Below, piece after piece: positions 53,443 through 62,692 of a stretch of DNA of 64,000 nt (within the stretch, counting starts at the first letter, position 1; each line of letters opens with the position of its first letter). A program made the position numbers and the translations under genes. Source of the stretch: Limnochorda pilosa. GTDB lineage: Bacteria; Bacillota; Limnochordia; Limnochordales; Limnochordaceae. The stretch lies in contig NZ_AP014924.1 in assembly GCF_001544015.1 (NCBI RefSeq), positions 2,294,001-2,358,000 on the forward strand. Reading direction: 5' to 3'. The notes under the pieces were generated by a model that was not told the origin of the DNA, did no database searches, and worked only from the letters and a program-made list of their open reading frames with translations.

Positions 53443-54252
53443 TCACGCATCGTGACCGGAGAGGATCTGGGTGTGAATCTGCGCGCCGTTCTCTCCACCC
53501 GCGATGGGTATGGAGCTCTCGCGCCGGATCGCGGCGTACCCTTCCGGCTCGTCCGTCAGGTAGGGCTCCTCCAGCCAGAAGGGAGCGTAACGCTCCAGCG
53601 CCCGGGCAACCCGAACGGCTTCGGGGACGCTCCAGGGCCTGGCTACATATCCCTGGCCCGCGTCCAGGAGGAGGTCCACCGCGTCGCCGATCGCCGAGCG
53701 AGCGCGCTCGGCCACCCGGAGGTTCGCATCGAGGGTGGGCGCGCCGATGCGGACCTTCACCGCGGTGAAGCCGCGGTCCACATAGCTTCGTAGCTCATCC
53801 TCCAGCTGGCCCTTCGCGAAGTTGACGCCACCGCTGGCGTAAGCTCGGATGCTTCGGCGGACCTTTCCGCCCAGGAGCTCGTAGACGGGCCTTCCCAGGG
53901 CCTTACCCACCAGGTCCCAGAGGGCCATCTCCACGCCGCCCATGACGCTCACGGCAACACCGCGGCGCCCCCAGACGATGCTGCCCTTGTACATGCGCGC
54001 CCAAAGAGAAGAGATGTTCCACGGTTCCTCGCCGACGATGAACGCCTTCAAGGCGTCGACGGCCGCCTCGGCCACCCGCGGCGCCTGCGGCCCCGGGTTG
54101 ATCTCGCCCAGGCCGCTCAGCCCGGCATCCGTCTGGACCTGGACCAGACACGCCGTCTGTCCGTGCGCCACCCCGCCAGACCAGGTCCACCGCTCGGCCT
54201 CGGTGTACTCGTAGGACAGGAAGATGACCTTGCAGTCAACGATCCGCACCAC
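53443..54252 (-). pseudogene. Truncated enolase-superfamily (mandelate racemase/muconate lactonizing) gene
   Basis: The frame gives 269 residues where the family needs about 370-400. The capping domain and the first half of the barrel are present: AVKVRIG with Lys166, LLLDAGQGY with Asp197, WLEEP and GGEN. It then ends at GAQIHTQILSGHDA, without the later barrel strands that carry the catalytic His/Asp and final Glu. It was probably a sugar-acid dehydratase feeding the adjacent aldolase. An active truncated form is very unlikely. Confidence 0.8.
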
Positions 54253-54297
54253 GGACCCCTCCTCGCTCCCGCGGCCGATCTCGATGGACCGGCTGCG

Positions 54298-55110
54298 TCA
54301 TTCACGGACAGCCTTCTCCCGACCTCCAAATCCCAACCGCCTCGACAGCTCCTCGGCCGCCGCCTTCACGTGGGTGCTCAAGGACCTCAGGCGCTCGAGG
54401 GGAAGCCGCGCCTCAGGGCCGGTGACGCTGATCGACGCGATCACCCGCCCCGTGTAGTCGTGCACCGGCGCTGCCACGCAGCGGACCTGCTCCTGGCTCT
54501 CGCCGTCATCCAGCGCGTAACCCCGTTCGCGAACCGTCTCCAGCTCCTCCATCAAGCGGGCGACGTCGGTGATGGTTCGCTCCGTCCTGGACTCCAACGG
54601 ACGCGATTTCAAAAGCTGCTGCAGCGACTCGTCGTCCAGGTAGGCCAGGAGTGCCTTGCCGCTGCCCGTGGCGTAGGCGGGGCCACGGGCACCTATCTTC
54701 GAGACAAGGCGGATCGGCTGCGGGCTGTCCACCTTGTCCAGACAGAAGACCTCGCCGTTGTCCAGCACGCTCAGATGCACCGTCTCCTCGGTCACCTCCG
54801 AGAGCATCTTGAGAATGGGATGAGCGGCCTTCCGGATCTCCATCTGCTCGGCCACCACCTGGCCCAATTCGAAGAGCACGAGCCCTGGCCGGTACGTCCT
54901 CTGCACGGGATCCTGGATGACGAAGCCCGTCGCCACCATGGCTTTGAGTATCCTGCGCGTCGTACTCTTGTTCGCGTCGATCTCGCGCGCGATCTCGCTC
55001 AGGCTCGCCTCGCTACCCGAGCATGTCCTTCTGCCGTACACCCCGATCCGGTCCTCCAGGCGGTGGAAGACAGTGCGGATATCGACGGTGTGCTTGAGCT
55101 GCCGGTTCAT
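54298..55110 (-). CDS. IclR-family transcriptional regulator
   Basis: ATG 55110 gives 270 residues; a GTG at 55149 would add 13. The helix-turn-helix is ASLSEIAREIDANKSTTRRIL and the effector domain has VTEETVHLSVLDNGEVFCLDKV, AYATGSGKALLAYL and CVAAPVHDYTGRVIASISVTG. The segment before the helix-turn-helix is less like the family than usual. It is upstream of the enolase-superfamily and DHDPS remnants on the same strand and probably regulated that sugar-acid pathway. Confidence 0.88.
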   Translation of the reverse strand: MNRQLKHTVDIRTVFHRLEDRIGVYGRRTCSGSEASLSEIAREIDANKSTTRRILKAMVATGFVIQDPVQRTYRPGLVLFELGQVVAEQMEIRKAAHPILKMLSEVTEETVHLSVLDNGEVFCLDKVDSPQPIRLVSKIGARGPAYATGSGKALLAYLDDESLQQLLKSRPLESRTERTITDVARLMEELETVRERGYALDDGESQEQVRCVAAPVHDYTGRVIASISVTGPEARLPLERLRSLSTHVKAAAEELSRRLGFGGREKAVRE

Positions 55111-55417
55111 CCGTTCGATCTGCCAGAGCTGTCGGCACCCGGCCACCACGTCGTCGGTTCATCACGCGGTGTCCGCCAGACCACGCGCAGAGGAGTTCAG
55201 CACAGGTCCGTCCAACTCGGAGAGGTGATGCCTAACCGCGCAGGCACTCTGTCCCTCGGGCAGCAAGTCCTGAGGTAGGGGCGGCACGAGGTCGACCTGA
55301 TGCGGTTCGCAGTCACGGAAGTGCTCTGTGCCCTATCCTTTCGACAGATCTCGCCCGAGACCTGGTTGTGTGACCGAGGACATCCGCTCAGATGGGCTGC
55401 TAAGGAGTGGTGCCGAG

Positions 55418-55879
55418 ATGGCAGTCGAAGCGAGACTTCAGGAGATGGGCCTCCGCCTCCCGGAGGCGCCTGCCCCGATGGCGGCGTACGTGCCGGCCGT
55501 GCGGGCGGGCAACCTGGTCTTCATCTCAGGGCAAGGCCCGATCCGGGACGGCCAGCCCGCCTACAGGGGCAAGGTGGGAAGCGACCTCAAGGAGGAAGAT
55601 GGGCGCGAAGCAGCCAGACTTGCGATCCTGAACGCCCTGGCCGTCCTCAAGGCCGAGGTCGGGGACCTGGAGCGCGTCCGAAGGATCGTCAAGCTCTTGG
55701 GCTGGGTGAACAGCGCCCCTGGCTTCGAGCGTCAACCCTTCGTGATCAATGGGGCCTCGGAGCTGCTCGAGCATCTCTTCGGGGAGCGCGGGCGCCACGC
55801 CCGCAGCGCTGTAGCCGCCAACGAGCTCCCCTTCGGAATCCCAGTCGAGATCGAGATGATTGCGGAGGTCGAAGCGTAG
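55418..55879 (+). CDS. RidA/YjgF-family protein
   Basis: ATG 55418 has AAGGAG 11 bp upstream and gives 153 residues. It shows the RidA-like pattern GNLVFISGQGPIRDGQPAYRGKVG and then ARLAILNALAVLKAEVGDLERV, ending with VEIEMIAEVEA. RidA enzymes hydrolyse reactive enamine/imine products of PLP ammonia-lyases. It faces the amino-compound operon that encodes a SelA-like PLP lyase, a sensible partner. It is transcribed alone on the + strand. Confidence 0.9.
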   Translation: MAVEARLQEMGLRLPEAPAPMAAYVPAVRAGNLVFISGQGPIRDGQPAYRGKVGSDLKEEDGREAARLAILNALAVLKAEVGDLERVRRIVKLLGWVNSAPGFERQPFVINGASELLEHLFGERGRHARSAVAANELPFGIPVEIEMIAEVEA

Positions 55880-55935
55880 CGGGTCCGCTCGCGGGTGCTC
55901 CCCTGCGGCTGCCGCGGACCGCTGCAGTTGCAGGG

Positions 55936-56712
55936 CTATCTCATTCGCACGATGAAGCGGACCCTCTCCGCAGCCATCCACCGGATCACCGCATGCACAT
56001 GCTCGATCGCCGCCTCCATCAACCGGCTCCCCGTCGCGCGGGTGGCCCGGGCTGGAGATCCGAAGTAACCCCTCGTCGTGAGTGCAGCGAAATCTCTGAA
56101 GACAAATCCCTGGGGCGGGTCCGGCGGGCGGGGGACTTCCGGGAGCTCGCGACGCACCGCCTCCCGAACTCGTTCGGGGCACGCGGCCAGCATCAGAGAC
56201 GTTTCGGCCTCTCCGGCGTGCCCGATGTCCGCTGGCCGATCGCGGCAGGTCTCTGCGATCATCGGCCCCAGTCCGTCGAAGTAGCTCGTTACGACCACCA
56301 GCATCCCCCGGGTTGAGGACACCCGGGCAGCCGCGGCCTGCAGATGGGGAACGTTTCCTCCGTGGCCGTTGAGCAGGAGCACCTTGCGGAGCCCCCGGAG
56401 GTTCAGGCTTTCGCAGAGGTCGGTGATCACCTGCACCAGGGTCTCGCTCCTGAGGCTGACCGACCCGGCGAACCGGAGGTGGTGCGGTGAGAATCCCGTC
56501 CAAAGGGCAGGAAGCACCAGCAGGTGCAGATCCCGCGCCCGCTCCGCGACTTCTTCGGCAACGTGTTGAGCAAGGAATGCATCCGTGTCCGTCGTCAGGT
56601 GAGGCCCATGCTGTTCCAGCGCCCCGACAGGCAGGATAGCGATGGTCTCACCCGTTCCCAGAGCGCTCAACTCCCTGCTCGTCTGCTCACCCCACCGCAT
56701 GGGGACCCGCAC
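55936..56712 (-). CDS. Creatininase-family amidohydrolase
   Basis: The 258-residue protein starts at GTG 56712. Metal ligands appear in ALEQHGPHLTTDTD (Glu33, His35 and an Asp), LLNGHGGN and GHAGEAETSLML. The family includes creatininase, mycofactocin MftE and formamide or lactam hydrolases that open amide or ring C-N bonds. It lies 24 bp after an amidohydrolase gene in the SelA-like operon, so an N-acyl or lactam amino compound is a plausible substrate. Confidence 0.88.
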   Translation of the reverse strand: MRVPMRWGEQTSRELSALGTGETIAILPVGALEQHGPHLTTDTDAFLAQHVAEEVAERARDLHLLVLPALWTGFSPHHLRFAGSVSLRSETLVQVITDLCESLNLRGLRKVLLLNGHGGNVPHLQAAAARVSSTRGMLVVVTSYFDGLGPMIAETCRDRPADIGHAGEAETSLMLAACPERVREAVRRELPEVPRPPDPPQGFVFRDFAALTTRGYFGSPARATRATGSRLMEAAIEHVHAVIRWMAAERVRFIVRMR

Positions 56713-56736
56713 CGCCTTCCCCGAGCAGCTTCCCGC

Positions 56737-57936
56737 TCATCTGTCGTTCTCTCGTCTCGCTCCATCCCGGCGCGAGCGTAGCGCCTCATGTCCGGTGCTC
56801 GAGGCTTCGACGACCTCGGTGCCTACGACGGTGTACCGGGGTAGGATGAAACGAGACAAGCGCTCACGGCCACCGGCGCTATCCGGAGCCTCGAGGGAGA
56901 CTTCCTCGATCCGGAAGAGGGTGAAGCGGGCAAGCGTGCCTGCCCGAAGCCATCCTGCCGCCCGCTCACCCAATCCGAGGATCCTCCAGGGGTGAAAGGT
57001 CACCGCTTCCAGCACCCCAGTCAGGGGCATGCCCAGGTTCAGCAGCTTGGACATGGTCGTACCCAGGTCCCACACCGGCCCTGCGATGTTGTGTTGGTGC
57101 AGGTCCGTGCTGATGGTGTAGGGTACGAGGCCGCGGTCCAGGGCGCGCTTGGCTACGGAAAAGGAGAAGGAGGCACCTCCATGACCCACGTCCAGGCGGA
57201 CGCCCCGTCCAGCCGCGTCCACCATCGCCTGGAAGAGCCGGTCATCCTCGCCAATGCTTGCACCCCGCTTGCCGTGAAAGCAGTGAGTAACCACGTCGCC
57301 TTCGTCCAGCAGATCGAGCACCTCGTCCAGAAGGGGCGGCGCCTCGCCAACATGAACCATCAGGGGCAGGCTCGCAATCCGGCTCAGCTGCTTGGCGACG
57401 CGGACAGGCGTGATGCCCCAGTCACCCAGGATCACGTGACTCGCCCGCACCTTCAGGCCGCGGATGACCGAGCGGTGACGGTCGACCGCGTCGAGCAGCC
57501 GGTCCGCATCGATCGAGTGAACCGAGGTCAGCTCACTCACCCGGTTGCATGCGACGAGACCGATGGATCCGACGTTGAGGAACGCATAAACCTCTTCCGT
57601 GCTCCGGCCAGTCACGAACTCCAGGAATCCTTCCACGTTGGCCTCGCCGGCGGAGCCTGCGTCGACGAGGGTGGCCACCCCCCGGGCCAGCCCCGCGTCG
57701 GAGGCCCGCACGCCGATATCGGTCGCACCGTGGTAGATGTGGGTATGCAGGTCCGCCCATGCTGGCGAGATGTACGCTCCTTCAGCGTCGACCTGCATTT
57801 CTTGCGCCTGGGGTTCGATCGCAGGTCCGACGCGTTCGATACGCCCGTCCGCCGCAATGGAGACGTCGACGACCCTATCCGCGACCCCCTCCGCCGGCAA
57901 CGCAGGCTTGACACCACGAATCAGGACCCTGCCCAT
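56737..57936 (-). CDS. Amidohydrolase/deacetylase-family metallohydrolase (EF0837/Atu3266 type)
   Basis: ATG 57936 is chosen by alignment (399 residues); GTG 57957 is possible. The TIM-barrel metal motif is ADLHTHIYHG (His64, His66), followed by GLKVRASHVILGD with the likely bridging lysine, HVGEAPP, VTHCFHGK and TISTDLHQ. This branch regularly neighbours SelA-like ammonia-lyases, and some members were shown to hydrolyse acetyl-(R)-mandelate in vitro. In this operon a deacylation step before deamination is plausible. Confidence 0.88.
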   Translation of the reverse strand: MGRVLIRGVKPALPAEGVADRVVDVSIAADGRIERVGPAIEPQAQEMQVDAEGAYISPAWADLHTHIYHGATDIGVRASDAGLARGVATLVDAGSAGEANVEGFLEFVTGRSTEEVYAFLNVGSIGLVACNRVSELTSVHSIDADRLLDAVDRHRSVIRGLKVRASHVILGDWGITPVRVAKQLSRIASLPLMVHVGEAPPLLDEVLDLLDEGDVVTHCFHGKRGASIGEDDRLFQAMVDAAGRGVRLDVGHGGASFSFSVAKRALDRGLVPYTISTDLHQHNIAGPVWDLGTTMSKLLNLGMPLTGVLEAVTFHPWRILGLGERAAGWLRAGTLARFTLFRIEEVSLEAPDSAGGRERLSRFILPRYTVVGTEVVEASSTGHEALRSRRDGARRENDR

Positions 57937-58004
57937 ACTCCTTCCGCCCCCCGTCACTTGCCCGAAGCTGAATCGTCTCTCTGGAGCCGTAGGAACTTCG
58001 GGGG

Positions 58005-59345
58005 TCAGCTCCCCGGAGACTCTCCACCGTCACCCATCCCACCCAGGTAAGCGTCAGGCCAATCCAGGAGCGCCTGCTCCCTCCCACCTGGCGGTATCCC
58101 CTGCCCTGCCCACGGGACCTGTCCCACGTCGACGCAGGGCAGGCCGTCTGGCGTATAGGTGGATCGCCTCGGGCCCAGCCTGCCAGGCACGACAGGTTCG
58201 GGCGCCGGTGACGGGGACTCCTTGAGTACACCTTCGCGCACGCTCTGCGCCATCCGTTCGAGAATCACCGGAACATCGCCCTCCAGGAGGTTGCAGGGGT
58301 CCAGCTCGAAGTATCCCAGGTCTACGTGGTGATCCCGTACGGCCACCGGCGGGGAGCCCGTCCGGAGGGCCTGGGCCAAGGCCGCGGCCGCTCGGCCGGG
58401 GTTCGGCCCGTCCAGGTGGACCCGGACCCGCGTGATGGGGTTCCCCGTGGGATCCGGTACCTCCACGGCCCTCAGGCCCGGGATTCGCTCCATGCCTTCC
58501 CCCAGCTCCCGAACCCTCCGATACTCGGCTTCGTGCTGCGCACCGTGGTCCAGCGCAAGCCAGCGCTCCAGGGCGGCCACGGCTCCGACGATGCCTTCCT
58601 TACCCACCTTCATAGCCCGCCCGATGCCCCGTACCTGGTTCAGGTACGCGGCCCGCACCAGGTCCTTTCGGCCGGCTACGATGCCCGCTGTCGGCCCAGC
58701 CAGGAACTTGTGCGCGCTGTAGACCGCCAGGTCCGCGCCCAGGCCGATGAAGGACCTGAGATCGTACTCAGACGCGGCATCCACGATGACCGGAACGCCA
58801 GCTTGCCGCGCGATGCGCGCTACGTCCCCCAGCGGCAGGAGACCGGATTGAACGGTGTGGTGGCTGACGACGTAGACGACCGCCGCCGTCTCCCGGTCGA
58901 GGGCATGCTCGAGCTGGTAGGGCCTGCAGTCGGTTGCGCTCCCGATCTCCAGCACCTCTGCCCCAGTGAGCCGGATCACCTGCGAGATCGGCACGCCGAA
59001 GTTCACCACGTGGCCCTTCTGGATAATGACTCTGCGACTCAGGGCAGAGGTATCCGGTAGGCTCTCGATCGCCCCCAGGTCGCTGCCGGTCATACACCCC
59101 GCCACCGCCACGGCGACGCCCCCGGCGGCAGACCCGGTGACGCAGCCCGCTTCGGCGCCGGTGGCCCGCACGATCACCGAGCTGGCCATCGCCTGCAGCG
59201 CATGCATGTCTACGAAACAGCGCAGAGACTCCATCACCAACCTCGCGACGTCCTCGGGAACCGAGGAGGCGCCGAGGTCGGTCATGGTGCCGGATGCGTT
59301 GATCACCCGGTGCTCCTGCAGCCACGAAACGAGGTCTACGGCCAT
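58005..59345 (-). CDS. SelA-like PLP enzyme, DgaE-type ammonia-lyase family
   Basis: ATG 59345 follows GGGGGAGGCG and gives 446 residues. It has a fold-type I PLP domain with VINASGTMTDLGAS, VIVDAASEYDLRSF and the Schiff-base Lys213 in VYSAHKFLAGPTAGIVAG. It belongs to the SelA-related family that includes D-glucosaminate-6-phosphate ammonia-lyase, which eliminates ammonia from amino-sugar acids to give 2-keto-3-deoxy acids. True SelA is unlikely because no selC or selB neighbours exist. The last ~60 residues are Pro/Gly-rich and unusual. Confidence 0.87.
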   Translation of the reverse strand: MAVDLVSWLQEHRVINASGTMTDLGASSVPEDVARLVMESLRCFVDMHALQAMASSVIVRATGAEAGCVTGSAAGGVAVAVAGCMTGSDLGAIESLPDTSALSRRVIIQKGHVVNFGVPISQVIRLTGAEVLEIGSATDCRPYQLEHALDRETAAVVYVVSHHTVQSGLLPLGDVARIARQAGVPVIVDAASEYDLRSFIGLGADLAVYSAHKFLAGPTAGIVAGRKDLVRAAYLNQVRGIGRAMKVGKEGIVGAVAALERWLALDHGAQHEAEYRRVRELGEGMERIPGLRAVEVPDPTGNPITRVRVHLDGPNPGRAAAALAQALRTGSPPVAVRDHHVDLGYFELDPCNLLEGDVPVILERMAQSVREGVLKESPSPAPEPVVPGRLGPRRSTYTPDGLPCVDVGQVPWAGQGIPPGGREQALLDWPDAYLGGMGDGGESPGS

Positions 59346-59367
59346 CGCCTCCCCCATGCGTCTCACC

Positions 59368-60261
59368 CTACCCTTTCACACTACCGGCCAGGAGGCCGCT
59401 CACGATGTACTTCTGAAAGGTGAGCGCCACAAGCACCGGCGGGATGACCGAGAGCACCCCGGCGGCAATCATGGCCACGTAGTCGATGTCAACGTCGGTG
59501 GCGAACATGGCCGCCACCACCGTGCTCGTGTACGCGGCCTCGGAAGACGTAAGGATGAGGGCAAAGAAGAACTCCCCCCAGGTCAGCATGAACGCGAGGA
59601 TGCCCGCGGCCACCAACCCTGGTAGCGAAAGCGGTAGGATGATGAGCCTCACTACCTGCCCTCGGGTGCATCCGTCCATCCGGCCGGCGTCCTCCAGGTC
59701 CTCCGGAATGCTCTGGAAGTAGGCGCGCAGCAGCCAGATGACGTATGGAAGGATAAAGGAGAGGTTGATGATCACCAGCGTCTCCAGTCGATTGAGCATC
59801 CCCACGAACCGGGCGGCCAGATAGAAAGGGACGGCGATCGCCAGCGCCGGCATCATGCGCGTGCCCAGGATGAGAAACATCACGGCATTCTTCCCCCGAA
59901 ACCGGAGCCGGGCCAGAGGATACGCCGCGTAAGCACCGGCAGCCACCGCGGCCACGGCCACGCTGGCCGCCACGATCAAGCTGTTCAAGAGGGAACGGGG
60001 AAAGATCCGCACCTGATAGGCCGTCCCGGCGGTCTCGCCTGTGAGGGCACCCCGCAGAAGACCTGCGTAGCTCTCCAAACTCACTGGGTTGGGAATCCAC
60101 TTGGGAGGGACGGAGAGCAGAGCCGTCTCCGTCTGGAGACTGGACGATACCAGCCAGACGAACGGCCCGGTCAGGTAGACGAATGCCAGCATTGCTCCAA
60201 GGTAGAGCAGCGAGACCTTCGCCACTCTGCTCCACCGCAGATTCACACGCAACCGTCCCAC
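59368..60261 (-). CDS. CUT1 ABC transporter permease (MalG type)
   Basis: The 297-residue protein has six helices, GTRMMPALAIAVPFYLAARF, the EAA loop EDAGRMDGCTRGQVVRLIILP and the end KYIVSGLLAGSVKG. It lies 22 bp upstream of the SelA-like gene in the same operon. Confidence 0.94.
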   Translation of the reverse strand: MGRLRVNLRWSRVAKVSLLYLGAMLAFVYLTGPFVWLVSSSLQTETALLSVPPKWIPNPVSLESYAGLLRGALTGETAGTAYQVRIFPRSLLNSLIVAASVAVAAVAAGAYAAYPLARLRFRGKNAVMFLILGTRMMPALAIAVPFYLAARFVGMLNRLETLVIINLSFILPYVIWLLRAYFQSIPEDLEDAGRMDGCTRGQVVRLIILPLSLPGLVAAGILAFMLTWGEFFFALILTSSEAAYTSTVVAAMFATDVDIDYVAMIAAGVLSVIPPVLVALTFQKYIVSGLLAGSVKG

Positions 60262-60312
60262 CTCCGCAACCCCTAGAGTCCAGCGAGGTCTTCAGATCGC
60301 TCGCTCTGTCCA

Positions 60313-61230
60313 CTACTTGCCATCGCCACGCAGCAGGCGGAAGTAGAAGACCGAAATGCTCAGGGTGATCAACCCCAGTACGATGGCCAGGGCGCTGCCG
60401 CTGCCGAAGCTCAGGCGGACGAACGTATCGTTGTAGATCATCCATCCCAGCACGGTTGTGGCGTTTCCCGGACCCCCACCCGTCAGCACATAGATGATGT
60501 CGAACACCTTCAGAGCGAACATCGTCTCAAAGATGAGCACGACGAGGAGGGTAGGACGGAGTGATGGAATCGTGATGGAGCGCAGCCGCTGCCAGCGGCC
60601 CGCCCCGTCCACGGTGGCGGCCTCATAGAGCTCCCCTGGGATGGTCTGGAGGCCAGCCAAGATCAGGATCGTCGCCAGAGGAACGTCCTTCCACGCATAG
60701 GCGAAAACGCTCCACGCCATGGCGCTTGGCATACTCGTCAGCCACGACCGATAGGTGCCGATCACCCCTGACTGGGTGAGCATGCCGTTCACGATCCCGT
60801 AGCTCGGGTCCAGCAACCACTTCCACATGAGGCCGTTCACCACGTGCGGAATGGCCCACGGGATCAGCAGCATCGCCCGGAGAACGCCCCGGCCCTTGAA
60901 GCGCTCGTTCAGGAGGAGCGCCAGGAGAAAACCCACCAGCATGATGAGCGCCACCGACAGGGCCGCAAAGACGAGCGTGGTCTGAAGCGAGCCCCAGAAG
61001 CGAGGATCCTGGAGGATGTCTCCGTAGTTTTCTAGCCCTACGAAGGGGTGCATGGGCCGCTTGAGATTCCAGCGGTGGAGACTCAGGTAGGACGCGTACG
61101 CTATTGGGAAGAGGACGGTCGCAAGGATGATGATCAGCGCGGGCGACATGAAAAGGAGCCCGGTCGTACCAGCATTTCGCTCCGTAATCGGTACGGACCG
61201 GTTCACGCGGCCCACCATGGCCTCCCTCAT
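60313..61230 (-). CDS. CUT1 ABC transporter permease (MalF type)
   Basis: ATG 61230 has GAGGGAGACGGAG upstream and gives 305 residues; an ATG four codons later is also possible. It has six helices, the EAA loop YEAATVDGAGRWQRLRSITIP and TGGGPGNATTV. It follows the binding-protein gene after a GC-rich hairpin. Confidence 0.93.
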   Translation of the reverse strand: MREAMVGRVNRSVPITERNAGTTGLLFMSPALIIILATVLFPIAYASYLSLHRWNLKRPMHPFVGLENYGDILQDPRFWGSLQTTLVFAALSVALIMLVGFLLALLLNERFKGRGVLRAMLLIPWAIPHVVNGLMWKWLLDPSYGIVNGMLTQSGVIGTYRSWLTSMPSAMAWSVFAYAWKDVPLATILILAGLQTIPGELYEAATVDGAGRWQRLRSITIPSLRPTLLVVLIFETMFALKVFDIIYVLTGGGPGNATTVLGWMIYNDTFVRLSFGSGSALAIVLGLITLSISVFYFRLLRGDGK

Positions 61231-61284
61231 GAGCTCCGTCTCCCTCCTCTGGCAGGCAAGCAAGGTTCCCACTGTGAAAGGGCG

Positions 61285-61312
61285 CGGCGACCGGCTCGCA
61301 AGCCGGCCGCCG
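61285..61312 (-). terminator. Intercistronic hairpin between binding-protein and permease genes
   Basis: On the - strand CGGCGGCCGGCT pairs with AGCCGGTCGCCG (12 bp with one G-U) around a TGCG loop. It begins 9 bp after the binding-protein stop, the same place as in two other importer operons here, and no T tract follows. Confidence 0.7.
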
Positions 61313-61321
61313 TACCCAGGC

Positions 61322-62611
61322 TTACCAGTACTCCTCCCGCAGATCGGTCCACTCGTCGGCCAGCCGTTCGAGTGACTGCCCCTCGTCCGATCTCCCGGTC
61401 AGGATGTTCTGGAAGACGTCCCACGCCGAGACGTCCCATTCCGCGAACCACGGTGTGAAGCGATACGGCCGACCCACCGTGTACTTCGCCTGCTCGCGCC
61501 AGGCGTCGAGGTCGCTCCAGGTGCCGAGCGCCGCCACGATCTCAGGATCCTCGAACATCGAGTCGTAGGCGAAGCCCAAGCCAAACTCGATCGCCCAACG
61601 CTTGGGGACGTAGTACTCACCGGTCGCATCCCTGCCCCCCAGGAATTGAAGCAGCTTCCACGCTTCCTCCTTGTTCCGCGACGCGGTGGTGATGGCATAG
61701 AGACGAACATAGGCAGTCGTGCCGCTCCGGACTGTATCCGTACCTGGAATCAGCCCGTTCCTGATGTGGCCAGCCTCGCGGGAGCTGCTCGGATCGTTCA
61801 TGGTCCGAACATCGTAGTCCGCCACGATGGTAAACGAGTGCGTGCCCGCCGAGAGCGCACGGGTCACGTCATGATCGTCCGAGTTGAGCGAAGCCTCGTC
61901 GACCAGTCCCTCAGCCAACGCCCGCTTGAGCCACGCGAGGGCGTCCCTGAAGGCACTTCCCTCCTGGTGAAACTGAGGTTCATGGTCATCGTCGAAGAGG
62001 ACGCCACCGCGAGAGACAGTCATGTCCTCGAGCGTATTCGTGATGTACATGCCCTTCTTCAGCTGTAGGATGATCGGATGCTCGGCGATCCCGCCGGCCC
62101 TGATCGCTCGCGCCTGCTCCAGCAGCTCATGCCAGGTGCGCGCCGGCTCCTCGAATCCCGCCCGTTGCAGGTGCTCCGCGTTGTATGCGAGGACGCGAAG
62201 CCCCGAGTAATAGGGCAGACCATAGAGATGGCCACTGTACGAAAGCTGGTGCACCATGGATGCCGGCATGTCGTCGATGTACTTCTGAACTCCCGGCAAG
62301 TCGTCGATGGGCATGATCCACCCGGCCGAGGCCCACTCTGCCAGGAAGTTGTCCCGTACGTAGACGACGTCGAACTCCGTTCCTCCCACGAAGCTGGCAA
62401 CCATACGGTCGCGGTAGTTGTCACTGGGGAACGGCGTGAACAGTGCGCTGATCCCCGTCTGCTGCTGGAACCTTTGGAGGTTCTCGTTCACGACGTCGAC
62501 CTCGTAAGGCCAGCCGGTGACGCGGAGGGTCACCTGCGCTGAGGCCGTGAGGGAACTCGCCAGCAGGACCAGAAACAGCCATCCGACCAGTGCGACGTAC
62601 CGACGTCCCAT
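61322..62611 (-). CDS. CUT1 substrate-binding protein (SBP family 1)
   Basis: ATG 62611 follows a near-perfect GAAGGAGGTC and gives 429 residues. The signal peptide is VALVGWLFLVLLASSLTASA, and the mature protein starts QVTLRVTGWPYEVDVVNENL. Other features are DVVYVRDNFLAEWASAGWI, YGLPYYSGLRVLAYNAEHL and SRNKEEAWKLLQFLGG. It probably binds an amino-sugar acid or N-acylated compound, judged only from the enzymes downstream. Direct CGTGATT repeats lie about 75-90 bp upstream. Confidence 0.92.
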   Translation of the reverse strand: MGRRYVALVGWLFLVLLASSLTASAQVTLRVTGWPYEVDVVNENLQRFQQQTGISALFTPFPSDNYRDRMVASFVGGTEFDVVYVRDNFLAEWASAGWIMPIDDLPGVQKYIDDMPASMVHQLSYSGHLYGLPYYSGLRVLAYNAEHLQRAGFEEPARTWHELLEQARAIRAGGIAEHPIILQLKKGMYITNTLEDMTVSRGGVLFDDDHEPQFHQEGSAFRDALAWLKRALAEGLVDEASLNSDDHDVTRALSAGTHSFTIVADYDVRTMNDPSSSREAGHIRNGLIPGTDTVRSGTTAYVRLYAITTASRNKEEAWKLLQFLGGRDATGEYYVPKRWAIEFGLGFAYDSMFEDPEIVAALGTWSDLDAWREQAKYTVGRPYRFTPWFAEWDVSAWDVFQNILTGRSDEGQSLERLADEWTDLREEYW

Positions 62612-62692
62612 GAATCACCAGACCTCCTTCGGCTGAATGTTGTAGAGCACCGCGGTGGAAGCCACCCGCCTCGCGTACTCTGAGAATCACGA

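Noticed and set aside
58005-59345. Bacterial selenocysteine synthase SelA
   Set aside because: No selB, selC or selD neighbours, and the operon encodes an importer and amidohydrolases, which fits the DgaE-like lyase branch.
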